Positions 1 to 4,615 of a stretch of 5,946 nucleotides of DNA are shown one piece after another. Source of the DNA: Uliginosibacterium sp. (GTDB taxonomy: Bacteria; Pseudomonadota; Gammaproteobacteria; Burkholderiales; Rhodocyclaceae); assembly GCA_016718265.1 (NCBI GenBank), contig JADKDZ010000027.1:1-5946 (forward strand), given 5' to 3'. Each line of letters begins with the position of its first letter. The first letter of the stretch is position 1. The translations under genes were made by a program, and so were the position numbers. The notes under the pieces are model-generated. The model did not search any database, was not told where the DNA came from, and was given only the letters and a program-made list of their open reading frames with translations.

Positions 1-755
1 GCGTCCTCCCTGGCTTTTCACCGGGTCATCAATAATGGCTAGATCGGCTCGACGGCCAGTGATAGAGCCACCAACGCCAGCCGCGTAATACTCGCCTCCC
101 CTTTGTCGGTGTCCCATCTACCCGCAGCCGCGCTGTCCTCTGCGACACAAACGCCGAACACATTGCCGTATTCTCTGGCCGCTACGATATTACGCACCCG
201 CCGCCCGAATCTCTCGGCAAGCTCTTGCGTGTGGCTCGCTGCAATCACAGACTTAGCGGGGTTTCTACCCAAAAACCACGCGGGGAAAATCACCGACGTG
301 TATGTGCTCTTTGCCGACCCAGGCGGCATGCACACCATGAGCCGCTCAATCTCGCCTCTCTCAACGCGCTCTAAAGCGTCAATCAGCAACGTGTGATGCT
401 TGGCCGGATGAAACCCTAGATCAATGTAGTCAATGAACCGCTTTACCGTCTCCGCGCCCTCTTCCTGCCCAGCAACTCCAGCAGCAGCGAGTGCGGCAAG
501 GATTTCTGCGGTTGAGAGGTCGCGGGGTGCTCGGTTGTCGTTGACATTCACGGTTGCTTCAGACTTGCCCCAGGCGCGGTCGAGCAGTTTTTCCGCCGCA
601 GTCACACGCGCACCGGGTGGCGCTTCCACGTTGTTCATCACGTCAGCAAGCGTTTTGATGGCGTCCTCTGTGTAGGCTTTGGCCAGTCTCTTGACCTCTA
701 CGGGGATCTTTGGCGGACCGCTCGGGTTGCCTGACTTGCCTTTAACGAACGCCAT
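1..755 (-). CDS. terL: Phage terminase: small-subunit-like N-terminus joined to large-subunit ATPase; partial and frameshifted
   Basis: This is the DNA-packaging motor that moves phage DNA into the prohead. Residues 5-20 carry the GKSGNPSGPPK signature of DUF5681/small-terminase-like proteins, and about 1-100 read as a small-subunit-type region. From about residue 103 the protein is large terminase: FHPAKHH, then a Walker A-type loop PPGSAKS at 144-150, the AASHTQELAERFGRRVRN segment at 172-189, and SAAAGRWDTDKG at 208-219. The open frame ends at a TAG at 39-41, but after a shift near 95-101 another frame continues EYYAAGVGGSITGRR and then the Walker B region ADLAIIDDP (about 22-45) to the window edge. 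One base is therefore missing, or two are extra, in the C/G-rich run. The start is the ATG at 753-755 with only a weak upstream AAGG. No ATG, GTG or in-frame TTG lies between the two halves, so a real fusion is possible. The nuclease domain is outside the window. Confidence 0.9.
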
Positions 756-1062
756 TGTTTCGGCCTTGTTACCAATACTGGTGCCCCGGCACTAGCACCG
801 CAGGAGCTACGCATGGCAGGGTTGAGGCGGTGACGCCGGGACTTAAACGAAATTGTGCCGGTTACGCATCCGGCGGTATTGCACCCGAGTTCGGCCCAAG
901 CTATGACGCTCTGAGGCACGTAGTTCGCATGTGTGGGCTAGAGAGTGCGTGTCCGGCAAGCGCGTCGCCCTGGTGGCCGGTCATGCAGTCTTCCGCTTAC
1001 CGGGGTTATTCGCCGGTCTCGGACTGGTCAACCTCCGCATGTCAAGGCTGGCTCAGAACGAC

Positions 1063-1094
1063 GAAACCCGCCTAGATTGCTCAGGGCGGGTTTC
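1063..1094 (-). terminator. Probable intrinsic terminator after the early cluster
   Basis: GAAACCCGCC at 1063-1072 pairs perfectly with GGCGGGTTTC at 1085-1094 around a 12-nt loop. On the minus strand the 3' arm ends in GGGTTTC, so the U-run lies inside the stem base, followed by GTCGTTC rather than a pure U tract. It sits about 60 nt downstream of the Q-like gene and about 300 nt upstream of terminase. That is where a stop on early transcription, overridden by an antiterminator, would be expected. The arms are symmetric, so it could also act on plus-strand transcripts, but no plus-strand gene is evident. Confidence 0.65.
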
Positions 1095-1115
1095 TGGTGA
1101 ACTTACAAAGGCGCC

Positions 1116-1134
1116 GCATCCTCCGAATGGATGC
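1116..1134. repeat. Short inverted repeat (6-bp stem, 7-nt loop)
   Basis: GCATCC at 1116-1121 and GGATGC at 1129-1134 form a small hairpin just after the stop of the Q-like gene and before the larger terminator-like stem. It could be part of a tandem termination region or an RNA signal, but a stem this short can also arise by chance. Confidence 0.3.
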
Positions 1135-1155
1135 CAACGACCTATGCGTATGCGC

Positions 1156-1548
1156 TCACGTTGCTGCGTTTATACACATGTCTTTTCGTACAGTCAAGCG
1201 GTTTTTGACCATCGTCCTGCCATCCGTCACCAGATCGAACAGGCCTTGCTTTGACACGCCCAGCGCCATGCACATGCGTGTTGGGTTGCTCTTGGCGATG
1301 TAGCACCACTGGACAGCCAGACGGTTGCGCTCGGGGATGTGCGCCATAGTCTTTTGAATTTCGGTGGCGTCTAGGGTGTTGAGATAGGTAGGGGCTGGCT
1401 GCGCCTCCCAATAGTTATCGCGGTACTGGCGGAACATGGGGTGGACGTTGCGCGAGCCTGAACCACGGCACCACTTGGCCCAGTTCTCTAGGCGGTCGTG
1501 GATTTCTGTCTGGTTGCTGGGTACGTGAGAGAAATCAACGAAGTTCAT
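1156..1548 (-). CDS. Helix-turn-helix phage protein, possible Q-type late antiterminator
   Basis: An intact 130-residue protein. The first half carries RLENWAKWCRG (19-29) and HPMFRQYR (36-43). The second half has an acidic helix DATEIQKTMAHIPERNR (60-76), WCYIAK, and then a helix-turn-helix-like stretch from about 87 to 112 containing MALGVSKQGLFDLV. A WxxWCRG start followed by a C-terminal HTH is a layout I associate with small phage proteins placed at the end of the early operon, including Q-type antiterminators and sigma-region-4-like regulators. I cannot name the exact family. The position fits a late regulator: last early gene, followed by a terminator-like hairpin and then terminase. 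The start is set by the ATG at 1546-1548 with a strong AAGGAG at 1554-1559. It is separated from the resolvase stop by 27 nt, unlike the overlapping genes upstream, so it has its own translation initiation. Confidence 0.75.
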   Translation of the reverse strand: MNFVDFSHVPSNQTEIHDRLENWAKWCRGSGSRNVHPMFRQYRDNYWEAQPAPTYLNTLDATEIQKTMAHIPERNRLAVQWCYIAKSNPTRMCMALGVSKQGLFDLVTDGRTMVKNRLTVRKDMCINAAT

Positions 1549-1553
1549 GCAGT

Positions 1554-1559
1554 CTCCTT
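1554..1559 (-). promoter_or_regulatory. Strong Shine-Dalgarno site of the Q-like gene
   Basis: CTCCTT on the plus strand reads AAGGAG on the minus strand, 5 nt before the ATG. It is the clearest ribosome-binding site in the window. It fixes the start of the HTH gene and shows that this gene does not depend on translational coupling. Confidence 0.85.
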
Positions 1560-1575
1560 TTCCAACTCTCTGGCC

Positions 1576-1903
1576 TCAAATTGCCAAAAACTCAACGCGC
1601 ACGCCGTATTGGCCGCGCTTGCATTTCTCTTGGGCGTAGGCCCATGTGATGGGGCCGCGTGGCCCGTCATCGACTCCGCAAACCTTGGCGATTTCGTCGC
1701 GGATGGCTTTGCAGGCCCCTTGCAGGTTGTCGTCGTCGCACAGCGCGGGGGATAGGCGCACCATGCGGACAATGCAGGAACAGGGAACGGCTTCACAACG
1801 ATGGCGGTTGTGTGGCGCTCGCTTTCACACGGGCGGCGCGCTTGCGCCAGTGCTCGCGTGCGTTTAGTCCGGTGACGGTCTTGATGGGGAGATGGTAGAT
1901 CAT
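1576..1903 (-). CDS. RusA-like Holliday-junction resolvase, frame broken twice
   Basis: RusA-family enzymes cut Holliday junctions and branched phage DNA. The N-terminus MIYHLPIKTVTGLNAREHWRK starts at the ATG at 1901-1903, which overlaps the upstream stop by ATGA. The frame shifts near 1817-1822 into TTAIVVKPFPVP and again near 1770-1785 into IVRMVRLSPALCDDDNL. It then continues through KAIRDEIAKVCGVDDG, ITWAYAQEKCKRGQYGVRVEF to the TGA at 1576-1578. The DDDNL motif with KAxRDE and a downstream VDDG matches the acidic active-site layout of the RusA fold (the family's DLDNL and DD positions). The length of about 108 residues suits the family. Two single-base deletions explain the breaks. With all conserved blocks in order, sequencing error is more likely than a dead gene. 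Its neighbour is another putative nuclease, the Ref-like protein. Confidence 0.8.
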
Positions 1904-2178
1904 CCGATTGCCCTCAGTGCGTCGTCTAGCAGGTCTTGCTGGGTCAGCCCATAGTGTCGCTCGAAAGCCTTTGTCCCCATTCCATGCACACCGGTTTTCC
2001 CCTGGTGGTGCTCGCGGCATAGTGGGATCATGGTTTTGTAGTCGCCCTTGCCCCAGCCTCCGGTGCGTAGGTGGTGCAGCTCTACCGGGCCGGGTTCGTG
2101 CGGGCCATGCAAGCGTCGGCACAACATGCAACCGATGCCCGCCAACTTCGCTTTGTGCTGCGCTTCTGCTTTGGTCAT
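1900..2178 (-). CDS. Ref-like HNH nuclease family protein
   Basis: An intact 92-residue protein. Metal-ligand candidates are C17 and C20 (CMLC), H35-H36 (ELHHLR), C54 and H57-H58 (IPLCREHHQGKTGVHG). It ends FERHYGLTQQDLL. The CxxC, HH, PLCxxHH, GVHG order matches the small HNH proteins related to phage P1 Ref, a RecA-dependent nuclease that promotes recombination, and similar phage HNH proteins. From this I infer a DNA-cutting or recombination role next to the resolvase. It starts at the ATG at 2176-2178, overlapping the previous stop by 4 nt, and its own stop overlaps the resolvase start in the same way. No frameshift is visible, so it is one of the undamaged genes here. Confidence 0.82.
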   Translation of the reverse strand: MTKAEAQHKAKLAGIGCMLCRRLHGPHEPGPVELHHLRTGGWGKGDYKTMIPLCREHHQGKTGVHGMGTKAFERHYGLTQQDLLDDALRAIG

Positions 2179-2413
2179 TGAGGGATTTGCCCGTGGTAGT
2201 ACGCCATCGGCTGCGGGACCAGATCACGCGCATCGACCGTGTGCCGTGCTCCAAGCCACAGCGGGCCGATTTCCGCGACTTCGATGCGTTCGCCGTTTTC
2301 CATCGCCATGACGCTGATTTCTCCCAGGGTGTACCTGTGCCCCTGACGTGCTGGCTTGTGCTCGCTGGCGAGGTCTAGGCAAGCTGGCTGGCGTCCACCT
2401 CTGGTTGATTCAT
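2175..2413 (-). CDS. Small phage protein of unknown function, start uncertain
   Basis: The readable part is HRYTLGEISVMAMENGERIEVAEIG, WLGARHTVDARDLVPQPMAYYHGQIP, ending at the TGA at 2175-2177 that overlaps the Ref-like start. It looks like a small beta-rich conserved phage protein. I do not recognise a named family. Conserved-looking sequence begins before the first in-frame ATG (2307-2309, MAMENG), and no good start lies upstream in that frame. The ATG at 2411-2413 sits in an ATGA context like the other junctions here. It would give MNQPEVDASQLA and reach this frame if one base were missing near 2375-2385, so I give that as the likely start. Otherwise the product is shorter. Confidence 0.5.
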
Positions 2414-2548
2414 CGGTGCCCGTGGTGCGTGGCTGACGTTTGGCAGCAACCCGGCTATCTTGGCGCACTTGGGGCCGTAGGCGTACTCACCGACAGTGGC
2501 AAATGCAGCAGACATGGGGCGACGGCAGCGGACGCAAACTAGGCTCAT
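2375..2548 (-). CDS. Cys-motif mini-protein (putative zinc binder), carries repeat copy 1
   Basis: A 57-residue protein starting MSLVCVRCRRPMSAAF. C5 and C8 (CVRC) and C28 in YGPKCAKIAGL match the pattern of very small phage proteins with one CxxC knuckle and a GPxCA motif, which are thought to bind zinc. No biochemical role is known to me. The start at 2546-2548 overlaps the stop of the ParB-like gene by ATGA. The first 11-12 codons lie inside the 42-bp repeat and are shared with the gene at 2890-3048. After LLP the reading becomes unconvincing, and a frameshift near 2430-2445 may put the true C-terminus elsewhere, so the TAG at 2375-2377 may not be the real stop. Confidence 0.65.
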   Translation of the reverse strand: MSLVCVRCRRPMSAAFATVGEYAYGPKCAKIAGLLPNVSHAPRAPMNQPEVDASQLA

Positions 2549-2555
2549 TCGTCCA
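2514..2555. repeat. 42-bp perfect direct repeat, copy 1
   Basis: Identical to 3014-3055 base for base. The flanks differ at once on both sides (C versus G before, C versus A after). On the minus strand it holds the last codons of the ParB-like gene (DE then TGA), the ATGA overlap, and the first 11 codons of the Cys-motif gene. The two copies start exactly 500 bp apart in the same orientation. Confidence 0.97.
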
Positions 2556-2890
2556 CCCGGCACGGCGATGGGTTCTCATCGAAGCGTACAGCCTTGATGG
2601 TGGCGTGCCCCTGCATGATGCCTTCATGAGGCGGTGGCGCCCGTCCATCAGCGCCCGCCGTCTTCGTCCAGGATAATCGGGTAACTCAGGTCAGCCGCCT
2701 CGACAGCCTTCATGTGCGCGATGAGTTCGCGTAGCGTCAACTTCTCGTAGACGAAATAGGTGCTCATGTGGTCGATCACCACATCCATCACCGGCAGGTT
2801 TCGAGCAAGCTCAAACAGGCGTGGTACACAAGGTGGCGACCAAGCCTAAGCCATCTGGGATTCTGGTTTTACCCAGTCAACTATTTTCAT
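2545..2890 (-). CDS. Stand-alone ParB-like domain protein, with frameshifts and an in-frame TAG
   Basis: Conserved blocks in order are LFELARNLPVMDVVID, LTLRELIAHMKAVEAADLSY, PIILDED, then MDGRHRLMKA, and IKAVRFDENP. The DGRHR motif after PIILD is the ParB/Srx-fold signature, as in the CTPase/nuclease domain of ParB. This is a short single-domain phage version without the DNA-binding HTH of chromosomal ParB. Its job in phages is not established. The ATG at 2888-2890 overlaps the previous stop (TGATG) and begins MKIVDWVKPESQMA, then comes a TAG at 2846-2848. Beyond it the same frame resumes a plausible protein. One base is missing near 2650-2660 and another near 2615-2622. The true stop is the TGA at 2545-2547. 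Three defects in one short gene suggest sequence error, though decay is possible. Confidence 0.72.
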
Positions 2891-3048
2891 CACGCATACT
2901 CCGGCGCAGTGAAGCGCACGCCACGTTCAGCACCGAAGGCGCTCATTAGCTCCATCAAATCCGACATCTCTCGGATGCTCATTTTTGAGGTGGATTGGCC
3001 CAGCACAACAAAGATGGGGCGACGGCAGCGGACGCAAACTAGGCTCAT
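2890..3048 (-). CDS. 52-aa protein, apparently chimeric, carries repeat copy 2
   Basis: It begins MSLVCVRCRRP exactly like the gene at 2375-2548, because the first 11 codons lie in the second repeat copy. It then departs into IFVVLGQSTSKMSIREMSDLMELMSAFGAERGVRFTAPEYA and ends at a double stop, TGA TGA, at 2887-2892. The C-terminal part reads as a self-contained small helical protein: IFVVLGQ strand, then an amphipathic helix MSIREMSDLMELMSAFG. Without the GPxCA partner cysteine, the CVRC motif probably does not make a full zinc site. The simplest reading is that a repeat-mediated recombination or an assembly error attached a foreign N-terminus. The ATG at 3046-3048 overlaps the previous stop by ATGA. 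I do not recognise the C-terminal family. Confidence 0.6.
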   Translation of the reverse strand: MSLVCVRCRRPIFVVLGQSTSKMSIREMSDLMELMSAFGAERGVRFTAPEYA

Positions 3049-3055
3049 TCGTCCA
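3014..3055. repeat. 42-bp perfect direct repeat, copy 2
   Basis: Identical to 2514-2555. On the minus strand it covers the end of the coiled-coil gene (LDE then TGA), the ATGA overlap, and the first 11 codons of the 52-aa gene. Recombination between the copies would delete exactly 500 bp, removing most of the 52-aa gene and the whole ParB-like gene while leaving an intact junction. Confidence 0.97.
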
Positions 3056-3230
3056 ACCCTTTCAGCACGTTCGTGGCCTGTTCACATCGAACCTTGTACG
3101 TCACCAGTTCGTACAGCGTCTCGCGGTACACGTCCATGTGCTTTGCGATCTCGGCTCGCAGTTCTTCGTTCTCGCGCTCCAGACGTTCGATCTTTCGACG
3201 GGCGGCGGCGGGGATTCTTTCGGTGCTCAT
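3045..3230 (-). CDS. 61-aa coiled-coil protein
   Basis: An intact, highly charged small protein. Residues 8-31 (AAARRKIERLERENEELRAEIAKH) form a clear heptad-type coiled coil with Leu/Ile at core positions, followed by a second helix, YRETLYELVTYKVRCEQATNVLKGL. There is no signal peptide or membrane segment, so it is probably cytoplasmic and oligomeric. Small proteins of this kind are frequent between phage replication genes, and their function is unknown. Both ends overlap neighbours by ATGA (3227-3230 and 3045-3048). The last three codons fall in repeat copy 2. Confidence 0.75.
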   Translation of the reverse strand: MSTERIPAAARRKIERLERENEELRAEIAKHMDVYRETLYELVTYKVRCEQATNVLKGLDE

Positions 3231-3693
3231 GCGAACTCCAATACGCGGTCAACGTGGTGGGCCAATGCCTCGCGCTTGAGGCCGTGGCGCGGAAGCACCT
3301 TCGCCAAGATGGCGTCAATGGTCTTGCTGTAAAGCTCGGCGAATGTTTCCTCGCTCATGGTTGCCCATGCGAGCGAATCGGCCTCCACCTTGAATGTCCC
3401 GTCGATGTTGAACACGGGGTGCCAGTAGCCCGCAAGGATGGTGAGGTCTTTGCGGAACTTGTCGAACACGGGCTGGACGCGCTGCCCCCGGTACTCGATG
3501 GGCTCCATGCCATCAGACCAGATGTCATAGGCAATTGAGCGAGCGTCCACCACTTCTTGAAGAACTTGCCGTTTCGCATCTCGACGAAATCGCCGCGCAC
3601 CACTGAACCAACCTTGAAGCGCTGAGCTTTTGCGCCTGGTCGTCGTCCAGGACGCGCACCGTTTGGGGCCTTGATCATTAGGATCTCGCTCAT
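3227..3693 (-). CDS. DUF1367-family phage protein, frameshifted
   Basis: DUF1367 proteins occur in lambdoid and related phages near recombination genes, and their function is unknown. The start MSEILMIKAPNG (ATG at 3691-3693, ATGA overlap with the upstream stop) passes through an extra base near 3660 into VRVLDDDQAQKL. A missing base near 3625 leads to RFKVGSVVRGDFVEMRNGKFF, and another missing base near 3535 to AYDIWSDGMEP. It continues through FRKDLTILAGYWHPVFN, FKVEADSLAWATMSEETFAELY and DRVLEFA to the TGA at 3227-3229. RFKVG, the RGxF and RN(G)KFxKK segments, FRKDLTILAGY and the S(L)AxAxMxEExFxELY block are the family's landmarks as I know them. Length is about 155 residues, normal for the family. 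Three indels with all landmarks kept in order argue for sequence error. Confidence 0.83.
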
Positions 3694-3884
3694 GCTTCCT
3701 CACTCATGTAGCTTGGGCAGAAAAACGTGATGATCCTAGGCGGGTCCATGTGAGACTGCCACGGATGGCCGGATGGGGCAGCAGTGCGGCGCAGGCACGT
3801 CTCGCACTCTTCGTACCATCCTTCTTCGTCTGAGCCGATGCCGGCGCATCTGGCAACGTCTCCGGGTAATGTGCGTGTGGTCAT
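3690..3884 (-). CDS. 64-aa Cys-containing phage protein of unknown function
   Basis: An intact 64-residue protein. The core RCAGIGSDEEGWYEECETCLRR spans residues 12-33, and the C-terminus has IITFFCPSYM. C13, C27, C30 and C56 could form a zinc site. The RCxGxGSDEEGW...CExCLRR pattern is one I associate with short conserved phage proteins of unknown role. There is no membrane segment. It starts at the ATG at 3882-3884 overlapping the zinc-knuckle stop, and its own stop overlaps the DUF1367 start, so it is tightly coupled on both sides. Confidence 0.72.
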   Translation of the reverse strand: MTTRTLPGDVARCAGIGSDEEGWYEECETCLRRTAAPSGHPWQSHMDPPRIITFFCPSYMSEEA

Positions 3885-4138
3885 GCCTTGATGCTCCCCA
3901 TGTTGCGCAGCGCCTCGCGCCGCTTGGTTTCGGTTTCCGGTGTCGCCTTGCCAAATCTACCGCATTCGCGCAAATTCGTCGCCGACGGGCTCCACCAATT
4001 TGGCTTGACAACGCACCGGTGCAGCGGCTTGCGCGGCGTCATGCGGAAGTTTCCGCAGGCCACGCACTGCACGCGCTTGCAACTGCTGGCCGTGTGGCCC
4101 ACCTGGCCGCACTTTGTGCATGTGTCGGTCTTGCTCAT
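3881..4138 (-). CDS. CCHC zinc-knuckle protein
   Basis: An 85-residue protein with a textbook CX2CX4HX4C zinc knuckle at C7, C10, H15, C20 (CTKCGQVGHTASSC). A second CxxC at C25/C28 (CVACG) follows, with C42 as a further candidate ligand. The basic stretch RMTPRKPLHRC and the helix PETETKRREALRNMG complete it. CCHC knuckles bind single-stranded nucleic acids in retroviral Gag and related proteins, so I infer single-stranded DNA or RNA binding, untested here. The ATG at 4136-4138 overlaps the true stop of the upstream gene. The upstream open frame also runs into this one, but only because of a frameshift, so the longer in-frame version should not be read as a real fusion. Confidence 0.8.
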   Translation of the reverse strand: MSKTDTCTKCGQVGHTASSCKRVQCVACGNFRMTPRKPLHRCVVKPNWWSPSATNLRECGRFGKATPETETKRREALRNMGSIKA

Positions 4139-4615
4139 ACCGCCTCCACCACACGCACGCCGGGCGTCTTGCCGCTCAGAATTGCCCTGAGTCTCTGGTG
4201 CGTCCGCTCTTCTGCTTGAAATACCAGCGTGAGTGACCGTTGAAAGCACATCACGCCACGTTTCGACCAGGCCGCGCAGGTCTGCCAGCTCGGATGGGTA
4301 CAGCGCCTTGGTACCGGTTTGCTTCTGCCGATCCAGCAGGCCGACAATCACGGATTGCATGGACTCGATGTAGTCATCGGCGTTGCGCATGACCTTTGGC
4401 ATCCGTGAGAACGCCTCCAGCATGTTCATGCAGTCAAAGACGGATTGCCAGATTTCCTTGCTGCCCTGCCCTTTGCCGATCTTCTCGACGGCATCGGACA
4501 GCAGATCGACGCGCACCTTCTGATCGGCCTTGGACAGCAGGCACGATCCTTGAATGGCGATCTTCCAGCTATCAGCGGACACGCCCTTTGGGCGGTAGCG
4601 TTTGCGGGCGCTCAT
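4135..4615 (-). CDS. Conserved phage protein of unknown function, one frameshift near the C-terminus
   Basis: It starts MSARKRYRPKGVSADSW at the ATG at 4613-4615, whose ATGA overlaps the HNH stop. The body is helical: KADQKVRVDLLSDAVEKI, IWQSVFDCMNMLEAFSRMP, ADDYIESMQSVIVGLLDRQ, then YPSELADLRGLVETWRDVLSTVTH. Near 4215-4240 the frame shifts, and the neighbouring frame continues FQAEERTHQRLRAILSG, KTPGVRVVEAV to the TGA at 4135-4137, which overlaps the zinc-knuckle ATG. Choosing this end restores the ATGA pattern seen throughout the cluster and gives about 160 residues. I do not recognise a named family. The many helices and lack of motifs suggest a structural or accessory role, and its place beside replication and nucleic-acid-binding genes suggests DNA metabolism. 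Confidence 0.7.

Larger units (their letters stand above)
756..1155. other. Intergenic region between Q-like gene and terminase
   Basis: About 400 bp hold no gene I can support. Open frames occur on both strands but look like chance: none matches a family I know and none has a good ribosome site. The region contains a perfect 10-bp inverted repeat (1063-1072 with 1085-1094), a 6-bp stem at 1116-1121/1129-1134, and a 5-bp stem at 857-861/870-874. A TTGACA hexamer lies on the minus strand at 1040-1045, downstream of the large hairpin, without a good -10 at normal spacing. The place, just upstream of terminase, would suit a late promoter, a packaging (cos or pac) site, or both. That is inference from position only. 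Confidence 0.6.

Noticed and set aside
698..919. A 73-residue minus-strand open frame just before terminase, considered as a separate small terminase
   Set aside because: No TerS-like sequence, no ribosome site, and it overlaps the terminase N-terminus, which itself carries the small-subunit-like motif.
1005..1045. Sigma-70-type promoter for terminase (TTGACA at 1040-1045, or TTGACC at 1026-1031 with AATAAC at 1005-1010)
   Set aside because: TTGACA has no acceptable -10 at 16-18 nt, and TTGACC/AATAAC has only 15-nt spacing and a poor -10. It is kept as a hint in the intergenic entry, not called as a promoter.
756..1155. Possible tRNA in the intergenic region
   Set aside because: I could not find a cloverleaf with a normal T-arm (GTTCRA) and acceptor pairing on either strand. 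The only strong stem is the terminator-like repeat.
755..1254. Plus-strand open frames in the gap before terminase (106 and 107 residues)
   Set aside because: Low-complexity, Arg/Ala/Ser-rich translations with no motif and no start signal. One runs through the terminator hairpin and into the antisense of the HTH gene.
1793..2254. A 153-residue minus-strand open frame covering the Ref-like gene region
   Set aside because: Only its last 36 codons (from MIYHLPIK) are real, as the N-terminus of the RusA-like gene. The rest is out of frame with the well-supported Ref-like and 2175-2413 genes.
2514..3055. CRISPR array or insertion sequence suggested by the 42-bp repeat
   Set aside because: There are only two copies, the 458-bp interval is filled with genes, the copies are coding, and there are no inverted termini or transposase.
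2768..3538. A 256-residue plus-strand open frame
   Set aside because: It lies opposite five minus-strand genes with recognisable motifs and coupled junctions. Its sequence matches no family I know, and it has no ribosome site. GC-rich antisense frames are often open by chance.
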